NCBI RefSeq assembly: GCF_004117875.1
Contig: NZ_RAHW01000009.1
Coordinates: 89,074-153,073 of the forward strand
Direction: 5' to 3'
From: Geomonas oryzae
GTDB taxonomy: Bacteria > Desulfobacterota > Desulfuromonadia > Geobacterales > Geobacteraceae
DNA: 64,000 nt
The translations under genes and the position numbers were made by a program. The notes beneath the pieces were generated by a model. It was given only the letters and a program-made list of their open reading frames with translations, was not told the DNA's origin and did not search any database. Below are positions 1-8,681 of this stretch, piece after piece. The number at the start of each line of letters is the position of its first letter. Positions within the stretch are counted from its first letter, which is position 1.

Positions 1-93
1 AGTGAACTTCTCATTATTGCTTTGAACAGGGTATTGAACCGTGTATATTTGAACCGTTGCAACAATGCCAATCTAGCTCTCCAAGAGGAAAAC

Positions 94-1197
94 ATGGATC
101 AAAAATACGACGTACTTATCGTCGGTGGCGGCCCAGGCGGCGTAGCTGCGGCGTACCTCTGCCACAAGCATGGGCTCACGCATCTGCTCATCGAGTCCGG
201 CAAGGCGATCTTCCAGGGAATCGCCAACACCTACCCCGAAGGGAAGAACGTCTACCCGTCAAAACCCAAGGAAAACCCCGAACCGTTCCTGGTCGAGGAA
301 CTCCGCCCGCCCGACAAGCCGGTCACCGTGGAGAAGTACATCCAGTACGTGCAGCACTTCGTCCAGCACGAGGGTTTGAACGTACTTACCGAGACCCAGT
401 TCGAGAACATAGAGGACGGGCGCGACCACCTGAAGGTGCACACCTCGCGCGGCACCTTCCAGACGAAAAAGGTGCTCTTAGCTTTCGGCAGTTCCATCCC
501 GAAGGAGCTCTCGGTGTACGGCGACGCGAAGATGGTGGCGAAGACCCTCGACGACCCGAAGAAGTACATCGGCAAGCGCACCCTGGTTATCGGAGGGGGC
601 AACTCGGCGGCCGACGTGATCATCTCCATCCTCAAGGAGAAGAGGAGCGCGAACGACAAGGAGCCGGTCTACTGGGCGCACGTCGCCGAGACCTTCGACG
701 TGAACAAGGAGACCGCGCAGCGCCTGGGTGAGGAGATCCTTCTGGGTGGGAACATAAGGCTTTTGCCGGGCGCCACGCCTAGGATCGGCGAGGTGGACGA
801 CGAGGGGGTCGACCGGCTGGTGATCAGGGTCAGCGAAGACAAGATCGCCGGCGGCATCGAGCGCTACCACGCCATGAGTTTTCCGATGAAGAACGTCATC
901 GCCTGCATCGGCAGCCAGGGTCCCACCACCATCTACGACAAGATCGGGGTGCAGACCATCGCCTGCGCCGAGGGGGTCTGCCAGGTCGCCAAGGAAGGAG
1001 ACCGGCTGCTGCTGCTCACCTCCGACTTCGAGTCGACCAGAAAGGGGGTCTACGTGATCGGCGGTGCGATCTCCCCTTCCTACATGCGCATCAGCAAGGG
1101 GGCCATCCAGGAGGAGCGCCACCCGAACCTGATCTACACCGCTGTGAACGACGCCCATCACGTCATCGAGGCGGTCGTCAAGAAGCTGAAGAAATAG
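94..1197 (+). CDS. FAD/NAD(P)-dependent reductase, YpdA/thioredoxin-reductase-like
   Basis: This 367-residue cytoplasmic flavoprotein has two dinucleotide-binding folds. The first is GGGPGG at residues 11-16, right at the N-terminus (FAD). The second is GGGNSAAD at 167-174 (NAD(P)H). No CxxC redox pair lies between them, so it is not a classical thioredoxin reductase; the pattern fits the YpdA/bacillithiol-disulfide-reductase-like group of NAD(P)-binding oxidoreductases, whose substrate here is unknown. I chose the ATG at 94 because AAGAGGAAA precedes it and the first fold begins within ten residues; the in-frame TTG at 22 would add an unlikely leader. It is monocistronic and ends at a hairpin terminator shared with the convergent TPR gene. 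Reductase class is confident, physiological role is not. Confidence 0.85.
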   Translation: MDQKYDVLIVGGGPGGVAAAYLCHKHGLTHLLIESGKAIFQGIANTYPEGKNVYPSKPKENPEPFLVEELRPPDKPVTVEKYIQYVQHFVQHEGLNVLTETQFENIEDGRDHLKVHTSRGTFQTKKVLLAFGSSIPKELSVYGDAKMVAKTLDDPKKYIGKRTLVIGGGNSAADVIISILKEKRSANDKEPVYWAHVAETFDVNKETAQRLGEEILLGGNIRLLPGATPRIGEVDDEGVDRLVIRVSEDKIAGGIERYHAMSFPMKNVIACIGSQGPTTIYDKIGVQTIACAEGVCQVAKEGDRLLLLTSDFESTRKGVYVIGGAISPSYMRISKGAIQEERHPNLIYTAVNDAHHVIEAVVKKLKK

Positions 1198-1248
1198 CGG
1201 GAAGCAAACGTCAAGCGGACACTACGCCGATACCAGAGCAGACACGAC

Positions 1249-1276
1249 AAAGGGGAGCCGATTCGGCTCCCCTTTG
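1249..1276. terminator. Bidirectional hairpin terminator
   Basis: A 12-bp GC-rich stem (AAAGGGGAGCCG / CGGCTCCCCTTT) with a 3-nt loop sits between two convergent genes and has T-rich flanks on both strands. Confidence 0.8.
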
Positions 1277-1300
1277 CAATTTGATCGAGTAATCCAAGTA

Positions 1301-2092
1301 CTACTTAAGCTCCTCCCGAAGCCCCTCCACCACAGCTTTCACCTCGGCGATCATCTCGCGCGCCTGCGGCGAGTGTTCCCTCTTCAGGTAGTTCTCGAAG
1401 TGCTTGATCGCCTCGGCGGTGCGGTCCTGGTCGATGCAGATGTTCCCGAGGGTCAGGTAGCTCATGGTGAAGTCCGGATCGAGGCGGATCGCCTCGAGAG
1501 TCTCGCGCTCGGCGGCCTCCAGTTCGTCCATGTCGTAGTAGAGCTCGCCCAGGTTGAAGCGGGCCGTGGCGTCGTTGGGGTCGATCTCGATCCCCTTGTG
1601 GTAGGAGGCGATCGCCTTTTCGTTCTCGCCGAGCCCGTAATAAAGATCCCCCAGCGCGTTCAGGGCGAAGACGTTGTTCGGGTCGAGTTCGAGCGCCTTC
1701 TCGAAGGACTTGAGCGCATCGTCGGCGCGCTCCATGGCGTTGTAGACAAGCCCCATGCTGACGTAGCCGTCGCACTCGGCGGGCTGCAGTTCGGTCACCT
1801 TGCGGTAGCAGGCGAGCGCATCCTTGTGCTTGCCCGACTCGAAGTAAACGTCGCCCAGGGCGGTGAGACCGTCCAGGTCCTGCGGGGCGAACTCGAGCCC
1901 CTTTTTCAGCGCGGCGATCGCATCATCGTTGCGCCCCGCCTCGGAATGTGCCTCGCCAAGGTAGAAATACCCCTCTGCGTTTTCCGGTTCGACGGCGATG
2001 CACCCCTTGAAGGACTCAATGGCCTGGTCGTACTCGCCGGATTCCATGTGGGCTATTCCGTTCGCCAGCGCCTCGTCAAAATTCGTTGCCAT
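1301..2092 (-). CDS. Tetratricopeptide repeat protein
   Basis: The 263-residue protein is built almost wholly of TPR units of 34 residues. About seven copies of the W/Y-LG-Y--A...A-P pattern run from residue 5 to 240, as in YFYLGEAHSEAGRNDDAIAA and ALNALGDLYYGLGENEKAIA. There is no signal peptide or membrane helix, so it is probably a cytoplasmic scaffold; the partner is unknown. The start is the ATG at 2092, preceded by GGAGG at good spacing. An upstream in-frame ATG at 2122 lies almost on the predicted transcription start and would be leaderless. It is transcribed alone, divergent from ptsP, and ends at the shared terminator. Confidence 0.8.
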   Translation of the reverse strand: MATNFDEALANGIAHMESGEYDQAIESFKGCIAVEPENAEGYFYLGEAHSEAGRNDDAIAALKKGLEFAPQDLDGLTALGDVYFESGKHKDALACYRKVTELQPAECDGYVSMGLVYNAMERADDALKSFEKALELDPNNVFALNALGDLYYGLGENEKAIASYHKGIEIDPNDATARFNLGELYYDMDELEAAERETLEAIRLDPDFTMSYLTLGNICIDQDRTAEAIKHFENYLKREHSPQAREMIAEVKAVVEGLREELK

Positions 2093-2130
2093 TGCCACCT
2101 CCGTAACTGCATCAGATTTCATTGGCGCAC

Positions 2131-2160
2131 ACTATAACAGAGAAGCACCCGCTTTGCCAA
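2131..2160 (-). promoter_or_regulatory. Candidate sigma-70 promoter for the TPR gene
   Basis: On the minus strand TTGGCA (2155-2160) and TATAGT (2131-2136) are separated by 18 bp. The predicted start of transcription near 2124 gives a short leader containing the GGAGG of the ATG at 2092. Confidence 0.5.
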
Positions 2161-2190
2161 CTTAAGAGCGTTGAAAAAGCATTAAAAGCT

Positions 2191-2218
2191 TTCACATATC
2201 TTTTCTCTCATATATACT
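2191..2218 (+). promoter_or_regulatory. Candidate sigma-70 promoter for ptsP
   Basis: TTCACA and TATACT are spaced by 16 bp, about 27 bases upstream of the ptsP start codon. A second, weaker TTGAAA box lies just upstream. Confidence 0.5.
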
Positions 2219-2245
2219 GCGGCAAACAGAAGCAAGGGGGAGGCA

Positions 2246-4588
2246 ATGCCGGAGGAGGCAGGAGAACAACTGGGACTAAGGACGCTTGAGGACATCAGCG
2301 CGCTGATCCTGCAATCCCACGACCTGCAGGAGACTCTGGACAACATAGTCAACCTGGTCGCTAAGAGGATGTCTTCGGAGGTCTGCTCCATCTATCTGCT
2401 GGAGGAGGACGGCGAGACGCTCAGACTGCACGCGACCCGAGGTCTGTCCAGACTCTCGGTCGGCATCACCATGAAGATCTCCGAAGGCCTCACCGGCCTC
2501 GCCGTGGAACAGCGCGGCGTGGTGGCGACCGACAACGCCCCCCTGCACCCCCGCTACAAATACTTCAGGAAGACCAAGGAGGAGAAGGTACTCTCCTTTC
2601 TCGGGGTTCCCTTCTTCGAACGCGATCGCCCCATCGGCGTCCTGGTCATCCAGAACCGGGAATCGCGCACCTTCACCCCCCAGGAGATCAGTGCGGTATC
2701 CACCATCGCCTGGCAGATCTCAAGCATCGTCTCCAACGCCAAACTGCTAGATTCAGTCCGCAAGAAGGAAGAGGAGCGCGCCTTTTACGCGGCCGAGGTG
2801 GACCGCCTTAGAAAGGGGGGCACGCCGAAAGAGGCCGCCCGCAGCATCCGCAAGGGGGCAGGCTCCACAGCACTCACCGGCATAGGCATCTCCCCTGGTT
2901 TTGCCCTCGGCAAGGTATCCATACTGCACCACCGCGGTTCCGCCGAGGAGGCGGTACTGGAACGGGCCCGTCCGCGCGCTGAGGAACTGAACCTGTTCCA
3001 CCAGGCGCTCGAGAAGGCACGCATCCAGACCATCTACATGGAAAAGCGGATGGGTGAGATCCTCTCCGAGGCCGATGCCGCCATCTTCCACAGCCACCTG
3101 ATGATCCTCGAGGACCGCGGCTTCATCGGCAAGATCACCGCCCTCATCGAGGAAGGGGTCGGCGCCCACCGTGCGGTGAGCCAGGTGGTGGAAGCGTACG
3201 TGGCCGCCTTCGCCCGCATGGAGGACCCCTACCTGAGGGAACGCAGCGCCGACATGGAGGACATCGGACGCCGTATCTGCGACGCCCTGAACGGTCACAG
3301 CAGGCAAAAGGAGCGCTTGCGCGACGAGCGCATCATCGTGGCCAGGGAGTTGCTCCCGTCGGACCTCGCCATCATGGACCACGGCAAGGTGATCGGCATC
3401 GCAACGGAAAAAGGAAACCGCAACGCACACGCGGCCATCATGGCGCGGGCGCTCGGCATCCCCGCCGTCTTCGGCGTGGAGGGACTTTTGAAGCGGGTCG
3501 GCGTACGCAGCGAGGTCGTCGTCGACGGCAACTCCGGCTGCGTCTATGTAAACCCGGACCAGGGGGTTAAGCAGGAGTACGTGCGGCTGCAGGGAGAGTT
3601 CGACCAGAAGCAGCGCGAACTCGAGGAGATCCGCGACCTCCCCGCCCGGACCCTCGACGGCTGCACCGTTTCCCTTCTCGCCAACATCGGGCTTCTAAGC
3701 GACCTGAGGGTGGCGCACCTGCACGGAGCCGAGGGGGTCGGCCTTTACCGTACCGAGTTCCCCTTCATGACCAGAAGCTCCTTTCCGACCAGGCAGGTGC
3801 AGGCGGTGGTGTACCGCAAGGTGCTGGAGGGTTTTCCGGGACTGCCGGTCAACATAAGGACGCTGGACATAGGCGGCGACAAGGAGCTCTCCTACTTTCC
3901 GCATCCGCGAGAGGACAACCCGTTTCTCGGATGGCGCTCCATGCGCCTGTCCCTGGACCGTGAGGAGATCCTTCGGGAGCAGTTGGCCGCTGTGCTCATC
4001 GCCTCGGTGGGGGGAAGGTGCAACCTGATGTTCCCCATGATCTCTGGGGTGGACGAAGTGCGCCGCATCAAGGGGATCCTGGAACAGGTAAAGGAGGATT
4101 TGCTGCGCGAGGGGAAGGCGTTCGCCCCGGACATCGGGCTTGGTGTGATGGTGGAACTCCCGGCAGCCGTTCTCGGCGCCGAGATGCTGGTGAAGGAGGT
4201 GGACTACCTTTCCATCGGGACCAACGATCTCATCCAGTACACGCTGGCCTGCGACAGGAACAACCCGCTGGTAAGGAAATGGTACGATCCGTACCATCCC
4301 GCGGTTCTTCACTCGATCAAGAAGGTGGCCGATGCGGCGACGGCTGCCGGAAAGCCGGCCTCCCTGTGCGGCGAGATGGCGGGCGAACCGATCAATGCGA
4401 TGCTGCTCATGGGGCTCGGCCTGCGCAGCTTCAGCCTCTCGGCACCCAGTATCCCGAGGGTTAAAGAGGCGGTGCGCCGGATAACGCTCGAAAAGGCGCA
4501 ACTGGTCGCCGAGCGTGTGCTCGCCATGGAAAGCGCGCATTCGATCCGGAGTTTTCTGGAGGCGACGCAGCGCGAACTCGGGCTCTAG
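2246..4588 (+). CDS. ptsP: Phosphoenolpyruvate-protein phosphotransferase with GAF domain (enzyme I-Ntr)
   Basis: The 780-residue protein autophosphorylates from PEP and passes phosphate to an NPr-type HPr, the first step of the nitrogen/regulatory PTS. An N-terminal GAF sensor spans about residues 12-175, then the PEP-utilising N-terminal domain, the swivelling histidine domain around 385-405 and the C-terminal TIM barrel (about 465-770). Visible motifs are VGLYRTEFPFM, RTLDIGGDKE, SIGTNDLIQYTLACDR and the catalytic Cys708 in LCGEMAGEP. The phosphoacceptor is His395. Its loop reads GNRNAHAAIMAR instead of the usual GG-TSH-AI-AR, an unusual variant. GGGAGG precedes the ATG. Length and domain order match PtsP; no other PTS gene is adjacent. 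Confidence 0.93.
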   Translation: MPEEAGEQLGLRTLEDISALILQSHDLQETLDNIVNLVAKRMSSEVCSIYLLEEDGETLRLHATRGLSRLSVGITMKISEGLTGLAVEQRGVVATDNAPLHPRYKYFRKTKEEKVLSFLGVPFFERDRPIGVLVIQNRESRTFTPQEISAVSTIAWQISSIVSNAKLLDSVRKKEEERAFYAAEVDRLRKGGTPKEAARSIRKGAGSTALTGIGISPGFALGKVSILHHRGSAEEAVLERARPRAEELNLFHQALEKARIQTIYMEKRMGEILSEADAAIFHSHLMILEDRGFIGKITALIEEGVGAHRAVSQVVEAYVAAFARMEDPYLRERSADMEDIGRRICDALNGHSRQKERLRDERIIVARELLPSDLAIMDHGKVIGIATEKGNRNAHAAIMARALGIPAVFGVEGLLKRVGVRSEVVVDGNSGCVYVNPDQGVKQEYVRLQGEFDQKQRELEEIRDLPARTLDGCTVSLLANIGLLSDLRVAHLHGAEGVGLYRTEFPFMTRSSFPTRQVQAVVYRKVLEGFPGLPVNIRTLDIGGDKELSYFPHPREDNPFLGWRSMRLSLDREEILREQLAAVLIASVGGRCNLMFPMISGVDEVRRIKGILEQVKEDLLREGKAFAPDIGLGVMVELPAAVLGAEMLVKEVDYLSIGTNDLIQYTLACDRNNPLVRKWYDPYHPAVLHSIKKVADAATAAGKPASLCGEMAGEPINAMLLMGLGLRSFSLSAPSIPRVKEAVRRITLEKAQLVAERVLAMESAHSIRSFLEATQRELGL

Positions 4589-4596
4589 ACGAAAAA

Positions 4597-4622
4597 GGCC
4601 GGAGCCCTTTCGGACTCCGGCC
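4597..4622. terminator. Bidirectional terminator between ptsP and the YtxH gene
   Basis: The inverted repeat GGCCGGAG / CTCCGGCC has an approximately 10-nt middle. The minus-strand reading ends in a run of five Us, so it best serves the YtxH gene; the plus-strand side is pyrimidine-rich. Confidence 0.7.
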
Positions 4623-4631
4623 CCCTTCCCT

Positions 4632-4862
4632 TTATATCCAGCAGTCTCCACCGTCGTAGTTGAGCGGATCGGAGGCGCCCTTTCTGGAACGGAGCTTGGC
4701 GCTGCAGCTCTTCAGTTTGTCGAGCGCATCGTCCTTCGCTTCGCTCAGCTTCTCGCGAACCTCGCGACCGGTTTTCGGGGTAAAGAGGAGAGCGGCACCA
4801 GCAGCTACCGCGGCTCCGGCCAGGAAGGCCAGCAGAGCGGCCTGTTCGCTTTTCTTCGACAT
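4632..4862 (-). CDS. YtxH-like small membrane-associated protein
   Basis: This 76-residue protein has one N-terminal helix (about residues 8-28, LLAFLAGAAVAAGAALLF) followed directly by TPKTGREVREKL. That layout is the signature of the YtxH/general-stress family, followed by a basic, amphipathic tail. Its biochemical role is unknown even in characterised relatives. The start at 4862 has AAAGGAG eight bases upstream; the longer in-frame reading upstream has no ribosome-binding site. It is single, and convergent with ptsP across a terminator. Confidence 0.75.
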   Translation of the reverse strand: MSKKSEQAALLAFLAGAAVAAGAALLFTPKTGREVREKLSEAKDDALDKLKSCSAKLRSRKGASDPLNYDGGDCWI

Positions 4863-4991
4863 GTCGTATGCTCCTTTTGGTTCTGGAAGTGACCGGCAGA
4901 AAAATAGTGCAGTCATTCTTATCACATTCCGGCGCGCAATAAAACCCCCAAGATTAAGTAATGAAGTTTTCCAGCACATATGTTTTCTGAT

Positions 4992-5020
4992 TTGAATTAG
5001 CTTTGATTAGATGCTACCAT
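4992..5020 (+). promoter_or_regulatory. Weak sigma-70 promoter candidate for the parvulin gene
   Basis: TTGAAT and TACCAT are separated by 17 bp, about 32 bases before the start codon. The -10 box matches the consensus poorly, so this is tentative. Confidence 0.35.
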
Positions 5021-5051
5021 CGCGTCTTAAATTTCCCCAAAGGAGATACAT

Positions 5052-6083
5052 ATGTTTTCCTTCAAAAGAACAGTGACACCGGCCGTTGCAGCAATCGCAG
5101 CGACTTTGATGCTTTCCGCCGGTGTCTTTGCCGGCGAAAGCGCTGATGCTGCCGCAAAACCGGCCGACCAGAAGGCGGTTGCCAAGGAGGCTGACGCCAA
5201 GGACCGGACCGTCGTCGTCAAGGTAAACGGTCAGGCCATCACCAGGCACGAAGTGGACCGCGCCATGAAGGTCATGCTGGCACAAAACCAGGTCCAGGAG
5301 CCCCTTGCCCCTGAGGCGCAGAAACAGGCCGAGGCGGCGGTCATCGACCAACTCACCTCGGCTGAGCTTTTATACCAGGAAGCGGCGAAGGTGAAAGTTG
5401 CCGACCTGGACAAGCTCGTCGATGAGAAAGTGGCCCAGAATAGGGCCAAGTTCAAATCGGAGCAGGATTTCGTCGAGGCCCTCAAAGGGATCGACATGAC
5501 CATGAAGGACATGCAGGACTTCACCAGGAAGGACATCCTCATCAACAATTTCATCGAGCAGCGCTTTGTCGCCAAGGCGGTCGCCACCGATGACGAGGCA
5601 AAGAAGTTCTACGATCAGAACATAGACCGTTTCAAGAAGGAGGAAGCGGTCAGGGCGAGCCACATCCTGATCGGCGCCGACCAGAAAGCGAGCCCCGAGG
5701 AGCGGAAAAAGGCCAAAGAAAAGGCGGAGGCGCTGCTCAAGCGGGTGAAGGCCGGCGAGGATTTCGCGGCAATCGCCAAGGCGGAGTCATCCTGCCCGTC
5801 GGCCAGCCAGGGGGGCGACCTGGGCGCATTCGGCCGCGGCCAGACCGTCCCGGCCTTTGAGAGTGCCGCCTTCGGCCTCAAGCCGGGCGAGGTGAGCGGC
5901 GTGGTGGAGACTGAATTCGGCTACCACATCATCAAGGTGGTGGAGAAGCAGGAACCGAGCACCGAAAAGTTCGACGCAGTGAAGGACAAAATCCTGAACT
6001 ACCTGAAGCAGCAGAAAGTACAGCAGGAACTCTCGAGCTACATCGACGAGCTGAAGAAGAACGCGAAGATCGAGAAGAACTAG
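5052..6083 (+). CDS. Periplasmic parvulin-type peptidyl-prolyl isomerase (PrsA/SurA-like)
   Basis: The 343-residue exported foldase catalyses proline cis-trans isomerisation and probably chaperones envelope proteins. A Sec signal peptide covers residues 1-27 (positively charged start, hydrophobic core, AGVFAG cleavage region). A SurA-N-like helical chaperone segment covers about 55-190. One parvulin domain spans about 198-300, with ASHILIGAD, SCPSASQGGDLGAFGRGQ and FGYHIIKV all recognisable. A single parvulin domain rather than two makes it closer to PrsA or PpiC-like proteins than to SurA. AAAGGAG precedes the ATG; a strong terminator follows the stop, so it is transcribed alone. Confidence 0.9.
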   Translation: MFSFKRTVTPAVAAIAATLMLSAGVFAGESADAAAKPADQKAVAKEADAKDRTVVVKVNGQAITRHEVDRAMKVMLAQNQVQEPLAPEAQKQAEAAVIDQLTSAELLYQEAAKVKVADLDKLVDEKVAQNRAKFKSEQDFVEALKGIDMTMKDMQDFTRKDILINNFIEQRFVAKAVATDDEAKKFYDQNIDRFKKEEAVRASHILIGADQKASPEERKKAKEKAEALLKRVKAGEDFAAIAKAESSCPSASQGGDLGAFGRGQTVPAFESAAFGLKPGEVSGVVETEFGYHIIKVVEKQEPSTEKFDAVKDKILNYLKQQKVQQELSSYIDELKKNAKIEKN

Positions 6084-6116
6084 CTTAAATTCATAAATCG
6101 TCTCAACCAGAAACAG

Positions 6117-6147
6117 AAAGGGCCCCGTATTTCGGGGCCCTTTTTTT
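6117..6147 (+). terminator. Rho-independent terminator of the parvulin gene
   Basis: The stem GGGCCCC / GGGGCCC with a 7-nt loop is followed by seven Ts. Confidence 0.9.
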
Positions 6148-6191
6148 ATCCGCCAAGGCAACCTCGGGGGATGCGGTTTCCGAGGTCCTGA

Positions 6192-6707
6192 CTACGGGGT
6201 CGTTGCCGGCGGCGGCACGAAAACGCGCGCGGCGAGCTCGTTGTCCAGCATGAGGAGCCCCTGGCCGTTGTCCCCGATGAGCTTCAGTTTGCCGATGATG
6301 TCCCTATCGTTCTCCTCCTCCTCGATCTGCTCGGTGACGAACCACTGAAGGAAGATGTTGGTGGCGTGGTCCTTCTCAGCGAGCGCGAGATCGGTAAGAT
6401 CGTTGATGGAGGCGGTTATGGAGAGCTCGTGCTTTAGGGTCTGCTCGAACATGTCGAGCAGGCTCTTGAACTCGGCGGGCGGCGCGGCGATAGCCTGCAG
6501 ATTGACATGCTCGCCGCGGCTGTTGATGTAGTTGTAAAACTTCATCGCATGGACCATCTCTTCCTGGTATTGCACCATGAACCAGTTGGCGCTCCCCTTT
6601 AGTCCAATGGACCCCGCATAAGAAGACATGGACAGGTAGAGATAGGCAGAATAGAGTTCGTTGTTCAACTGGTTGTTCAAGGCCTGGCAGAGCTTCTCGG
6701 TCAACAT
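6192..6707 (-). CDS. ftnA: Non-haem bacterial ferritin
   Basis: The 171-residue four-helix iron-storage protein oxidises Fe(II) at a dinuclear centre and stores ferric mineral in a 24-mer shell. Ligands expected for ferritin are visible: Glu17 in NNELYSAYLYL, and Glu50 and His53 in QEEMVHAMKFYNY. Further acidic and glutamine ligands lie in the second half, around QWFVTEQIEEEE. The start at 6707 has AAGGGGGA upstream; upstream in-frame codons lack one. The C-terminus carries a short proline-rich tail (VPPPATTP). It is monocistronic, with a perfect 14-bp palindrome upstream that may be an operator. Confidence 0.92.
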   Translation of the reverse strand: MLTEKLCQALNNQLNNELYSAYLYLSMSSYAGSIGLKGSANWFMVQYQEEMVHAMKFYNYINSRGEHVNLQAIAAPPAEFKSLLDMFEQTLKHELSITASINDLTDLALAEKDHATNIFLQWFVTEQIEEEENDRDIIGKLKLIGDNGQGLLMLDNELAARVFVPPPATTP

Positions 6708-6773
6708 CAATATTCCCCCTTGTATTGCCTGGTGCATGATTGTTTCATACATGCCGCACAGACTATCAATGAC

Positions 6774-6787
6774 GGTAAGATCTTACC
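6774..6787. promoter_or_regulatory. Perfect 14-bp palindrome upstream of ferritin
   Basis: GGTAAGATCTTACC is a perfect palindrome lying 67 bases upstream of the ferritin start, in the 159-bp gap before the next gene. It has the form of a dimeric regulator site. It does not look like a Fur box, and no regulator can be named. Confidence 0.35.
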
Positions 6788-6866
6788 CCAGACACAGACC
6801 TTTGCAACTACACAAACCGTAAACAACTGGAGCCAGTCCCCTTTCCTCTTGAATTAGACGGCCGGG

Positions 6867-7685
6867 TCAGGTTCGGGACGGGAGCGGTTCCGTTTGAGCT
6901 TTAAGGAGATAACGCCGGTAAGATTTGCCTGCAGGGGACCGCAGATAAAGGAGAAGAATGCCGAATTCCAGGGAAGCCTTGAAGTAATCGGAGACGGTGA
7001 CCTTGGAGCCCTTTACGTCCACCCACTCCCGCAGGGGGTACTCGACCCACCTTTCGGTGCCCATGTTATCAGGCGCGTCCATGACGAGCGGAAACCGGGC
7101 GAGCAGCTCGACGTCGAAGATCCATCTCACCTTGAAGGGGACGGAGAGAACGCCCTTCAGGGCAGAGCTGTTCCTGAAAAGCTTGGCTCCGCACTGGGTG
7201 TCATAGATGTTGAGACGAAGCAGCAAAGAGGCGCAGGTGGCGAAAACTCTCCCGAGATAATGCCTCACGGGTCTGCGCCTGATATTCCTCCCGAGCAGAC
7301 GCACCCTCGATCCGAAAACGGCATCCACATCCTTGTTTTCGAACACGCTGCACAGATCACCTATGGCGGATAACGGTGTTGCCAGGTCGGCATCCCAGTA
7401 TCCCACCACGTCATAGGGTCCGCATGTAGCATCGAGCATCCCCAAACGAACCGCTTCAGCCTTGCCGCAGTTAATTTCCAAATTCATAACCGCGATACGT
7501 GCCGGCGCTTTAGACTGCAGCGTGCGGAGCAGTTCAAAAGTGTCATCCCTGCTGCCGTCGTTGACAAAAAGAAAGGAAAGACCGGGATCGTTCTCTAGCG
7601 CGACAAGAAAGGCTTCCGGCTTAAGCCTTTTCGCCTCGTTGTAGCAGGGCACCACGATCCTTTTCTTCGTCAATGCAGCAGTCAT
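6867..7685 (-). CDS. Family 2 glycosyltransferase (dolichyl-/polyprenyl-phosphate sugar synthase-like)
   Basis: The 272-residue protein has the GT-A fold motifs of GT2 enzymes that load a sugar onto a polyprenyl phosphate. VPCYNEAKR is at the N-terminus, NDGSRDDT near residue 40 and YWDADLATP (metal-binding DxD) near 95. DTQCGAKLFR at about 160 is typical of the Dpm1/GtrB group. The C-terminal segment contains a short hydrophobic stretch (EFGILLLYL) that may anchor it to the membrane. AAAGGA precedes the ATG. It lies downstream of the slipin gene in the same direction, 86 bp apart; the acceptor is unknown. Confidence 0.8.
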   Translation of the reverse strand: MTAALTKKRIVVPCYNEAKRLKPEAFLVALENDPGLSFLFVNDGSRDDTFELLRTLQSKAPARIAVMNLEINCGKAEAVRLGMLDATCGPYDVVGYWDADLATPLSAIGDLCSVFENKDVDAVFGSRVRLLGRNIRRRPVRHYLGRVFATCASLLLRLNIYDTQCGAKLFRNSSALKGVLSVPFKVRWIFDVELLARFPLVMDAPDNMGTERWVEYPLREWVDVKGSKVTVSDYFKASLEFGILLLYLRSPAGKSYRRYLLKAQTEPLPSRT

Positions 7686-7771
7686 GGGGTCCTTTGAAAT
7701 TCAGCGAAGTATGAAAGGTTCTTGAATTTCGCACATGCAATGACAGGAGTCAACCTTTCCGGCAAAAGATG

Positions 7772-8539
7772 TCATTTCGTCCCATCACTCCTGTCCAGAA
7801 ATATCTTTATGAGATCGATCGGCACCGGGAATATGGTCGTCGAATTCTTTTCAGCAGCGATCTCGGTGAGCGTCTGCAGGTAGCGCAACTGTAACGACAA
7901 TGGCTCCGTTCCCATTACCTGAGCGGCACGCGCGAGTTTTTCGGAAGCCTGCAGCTCACCCTCGGCGTGGATCACCTTGGCGCGGCGCTCCCTCTCGGCC
8001 TCGGCCTGCCGCGCGATGGCACGCTGCATCTCCTGCGGGAGGTCAATGTTTTTGACCTCGACCGTAGAGACCTTCACCCCCCAGGGTTCCGTCTGGCGGT
8101 CCAGGATTTCCTGCAACTCCTTGTTGATCTTGTCGCGATTGGCGAGCAGCTCATCCAGATCGACCTGCCCGAGGACGCTGCGCAACGTCGTCTGAGCGAG
8201 CTGGCTCGTGGCGTACAGGTAATTCTCCATCTCCACGACCGCACGCACGGCATCCACCACACGGAAATATATGACGGCGGAGACCTTGACGGTCACGTTG
8301 TCATGGGTGATCACGTCCTGCGAGGGGACGTCCATCGCCACGATGCGCAGGGAAACCCGCACCAGCCTGTCGATCCCGGGGATGATCAGCACCAGGCCGG
8401 GCCCCCGCACCTTTTTGACCCGCCCCAGGCGAAAGAGTACGCCGCGCTCGTATTCGGGGAGGATGCGGATGGCGTTGGCAAGGAAAATCACGACAAGGAA
8501 CAGAACAAACAGCACCGGAAAAAGGTTCACCACGTTCAT
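7772..8539 (-). CDS. Slipin / stomatin-like SPFH membrane protein
   Basis: The 255-residue protein has one N-terminal membrane helix (residues 5-25). An SPFH/band-7 domain follows, with the family hallmarks [38 protein letters not shown] and a long helical A/E/R-rich C-terminal stretch ([19 protein letters not shown]). Slipins oligomerise in membranes and often partner an NfeD-type protease, which is absent here. It is divergent from the sigma-54 regulator gene across 142 bp, and the GT2 gene is downstream on the same strand. Function in this organism is inferred only from the family. Confidence 0.88.
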   Translation of the reverse strand: MNVVNLFPVLFVLFLVVIFLANAIRILPEYERGVLFRLGRVKKVRGPGLVLIIPGIDRLVRVSLRIVAMDVPSQDVITHDNVTVKVSAVIYFRVVDAVRAVVEMENYLYATSQLAQTTLRSVLGQVDLDELLANRDKINKELQEILDRQTEPWGVKVSTVEVKNIDLPQEMQRAIARQAEAERERRAKVIHAEGELQASEKLARAAQVMGTEPLSLQLRYLQTLTEIAAEKNSTTIFPVPIDLIKIFLDRSDGTK

Positions 8540-8681
8540 GATTGCCTCCTGTTTTGGCTCACCGTGCAGACAGTAAAAGCCCGCCCAAGTATATCGGAGT
8601 AGCCCTGCACGTCAATTTGCCGTATTGCCAAAATCTCCCATCCATGTTATTGAAGAAACCTCTAACAATCAGGAATTTCCT

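Noticed and set aside
478..1161. 227-residue frame opposite the first flavoprotein
   Set aside because: Antisense shadow rich in Asp/Val/Gly/His with no motif.
6753..6866. Small RNA between ferritin and the GT2 gene
   Set aside because: Apart from the 14-bp palindrome there is no promoter-terminator pair.
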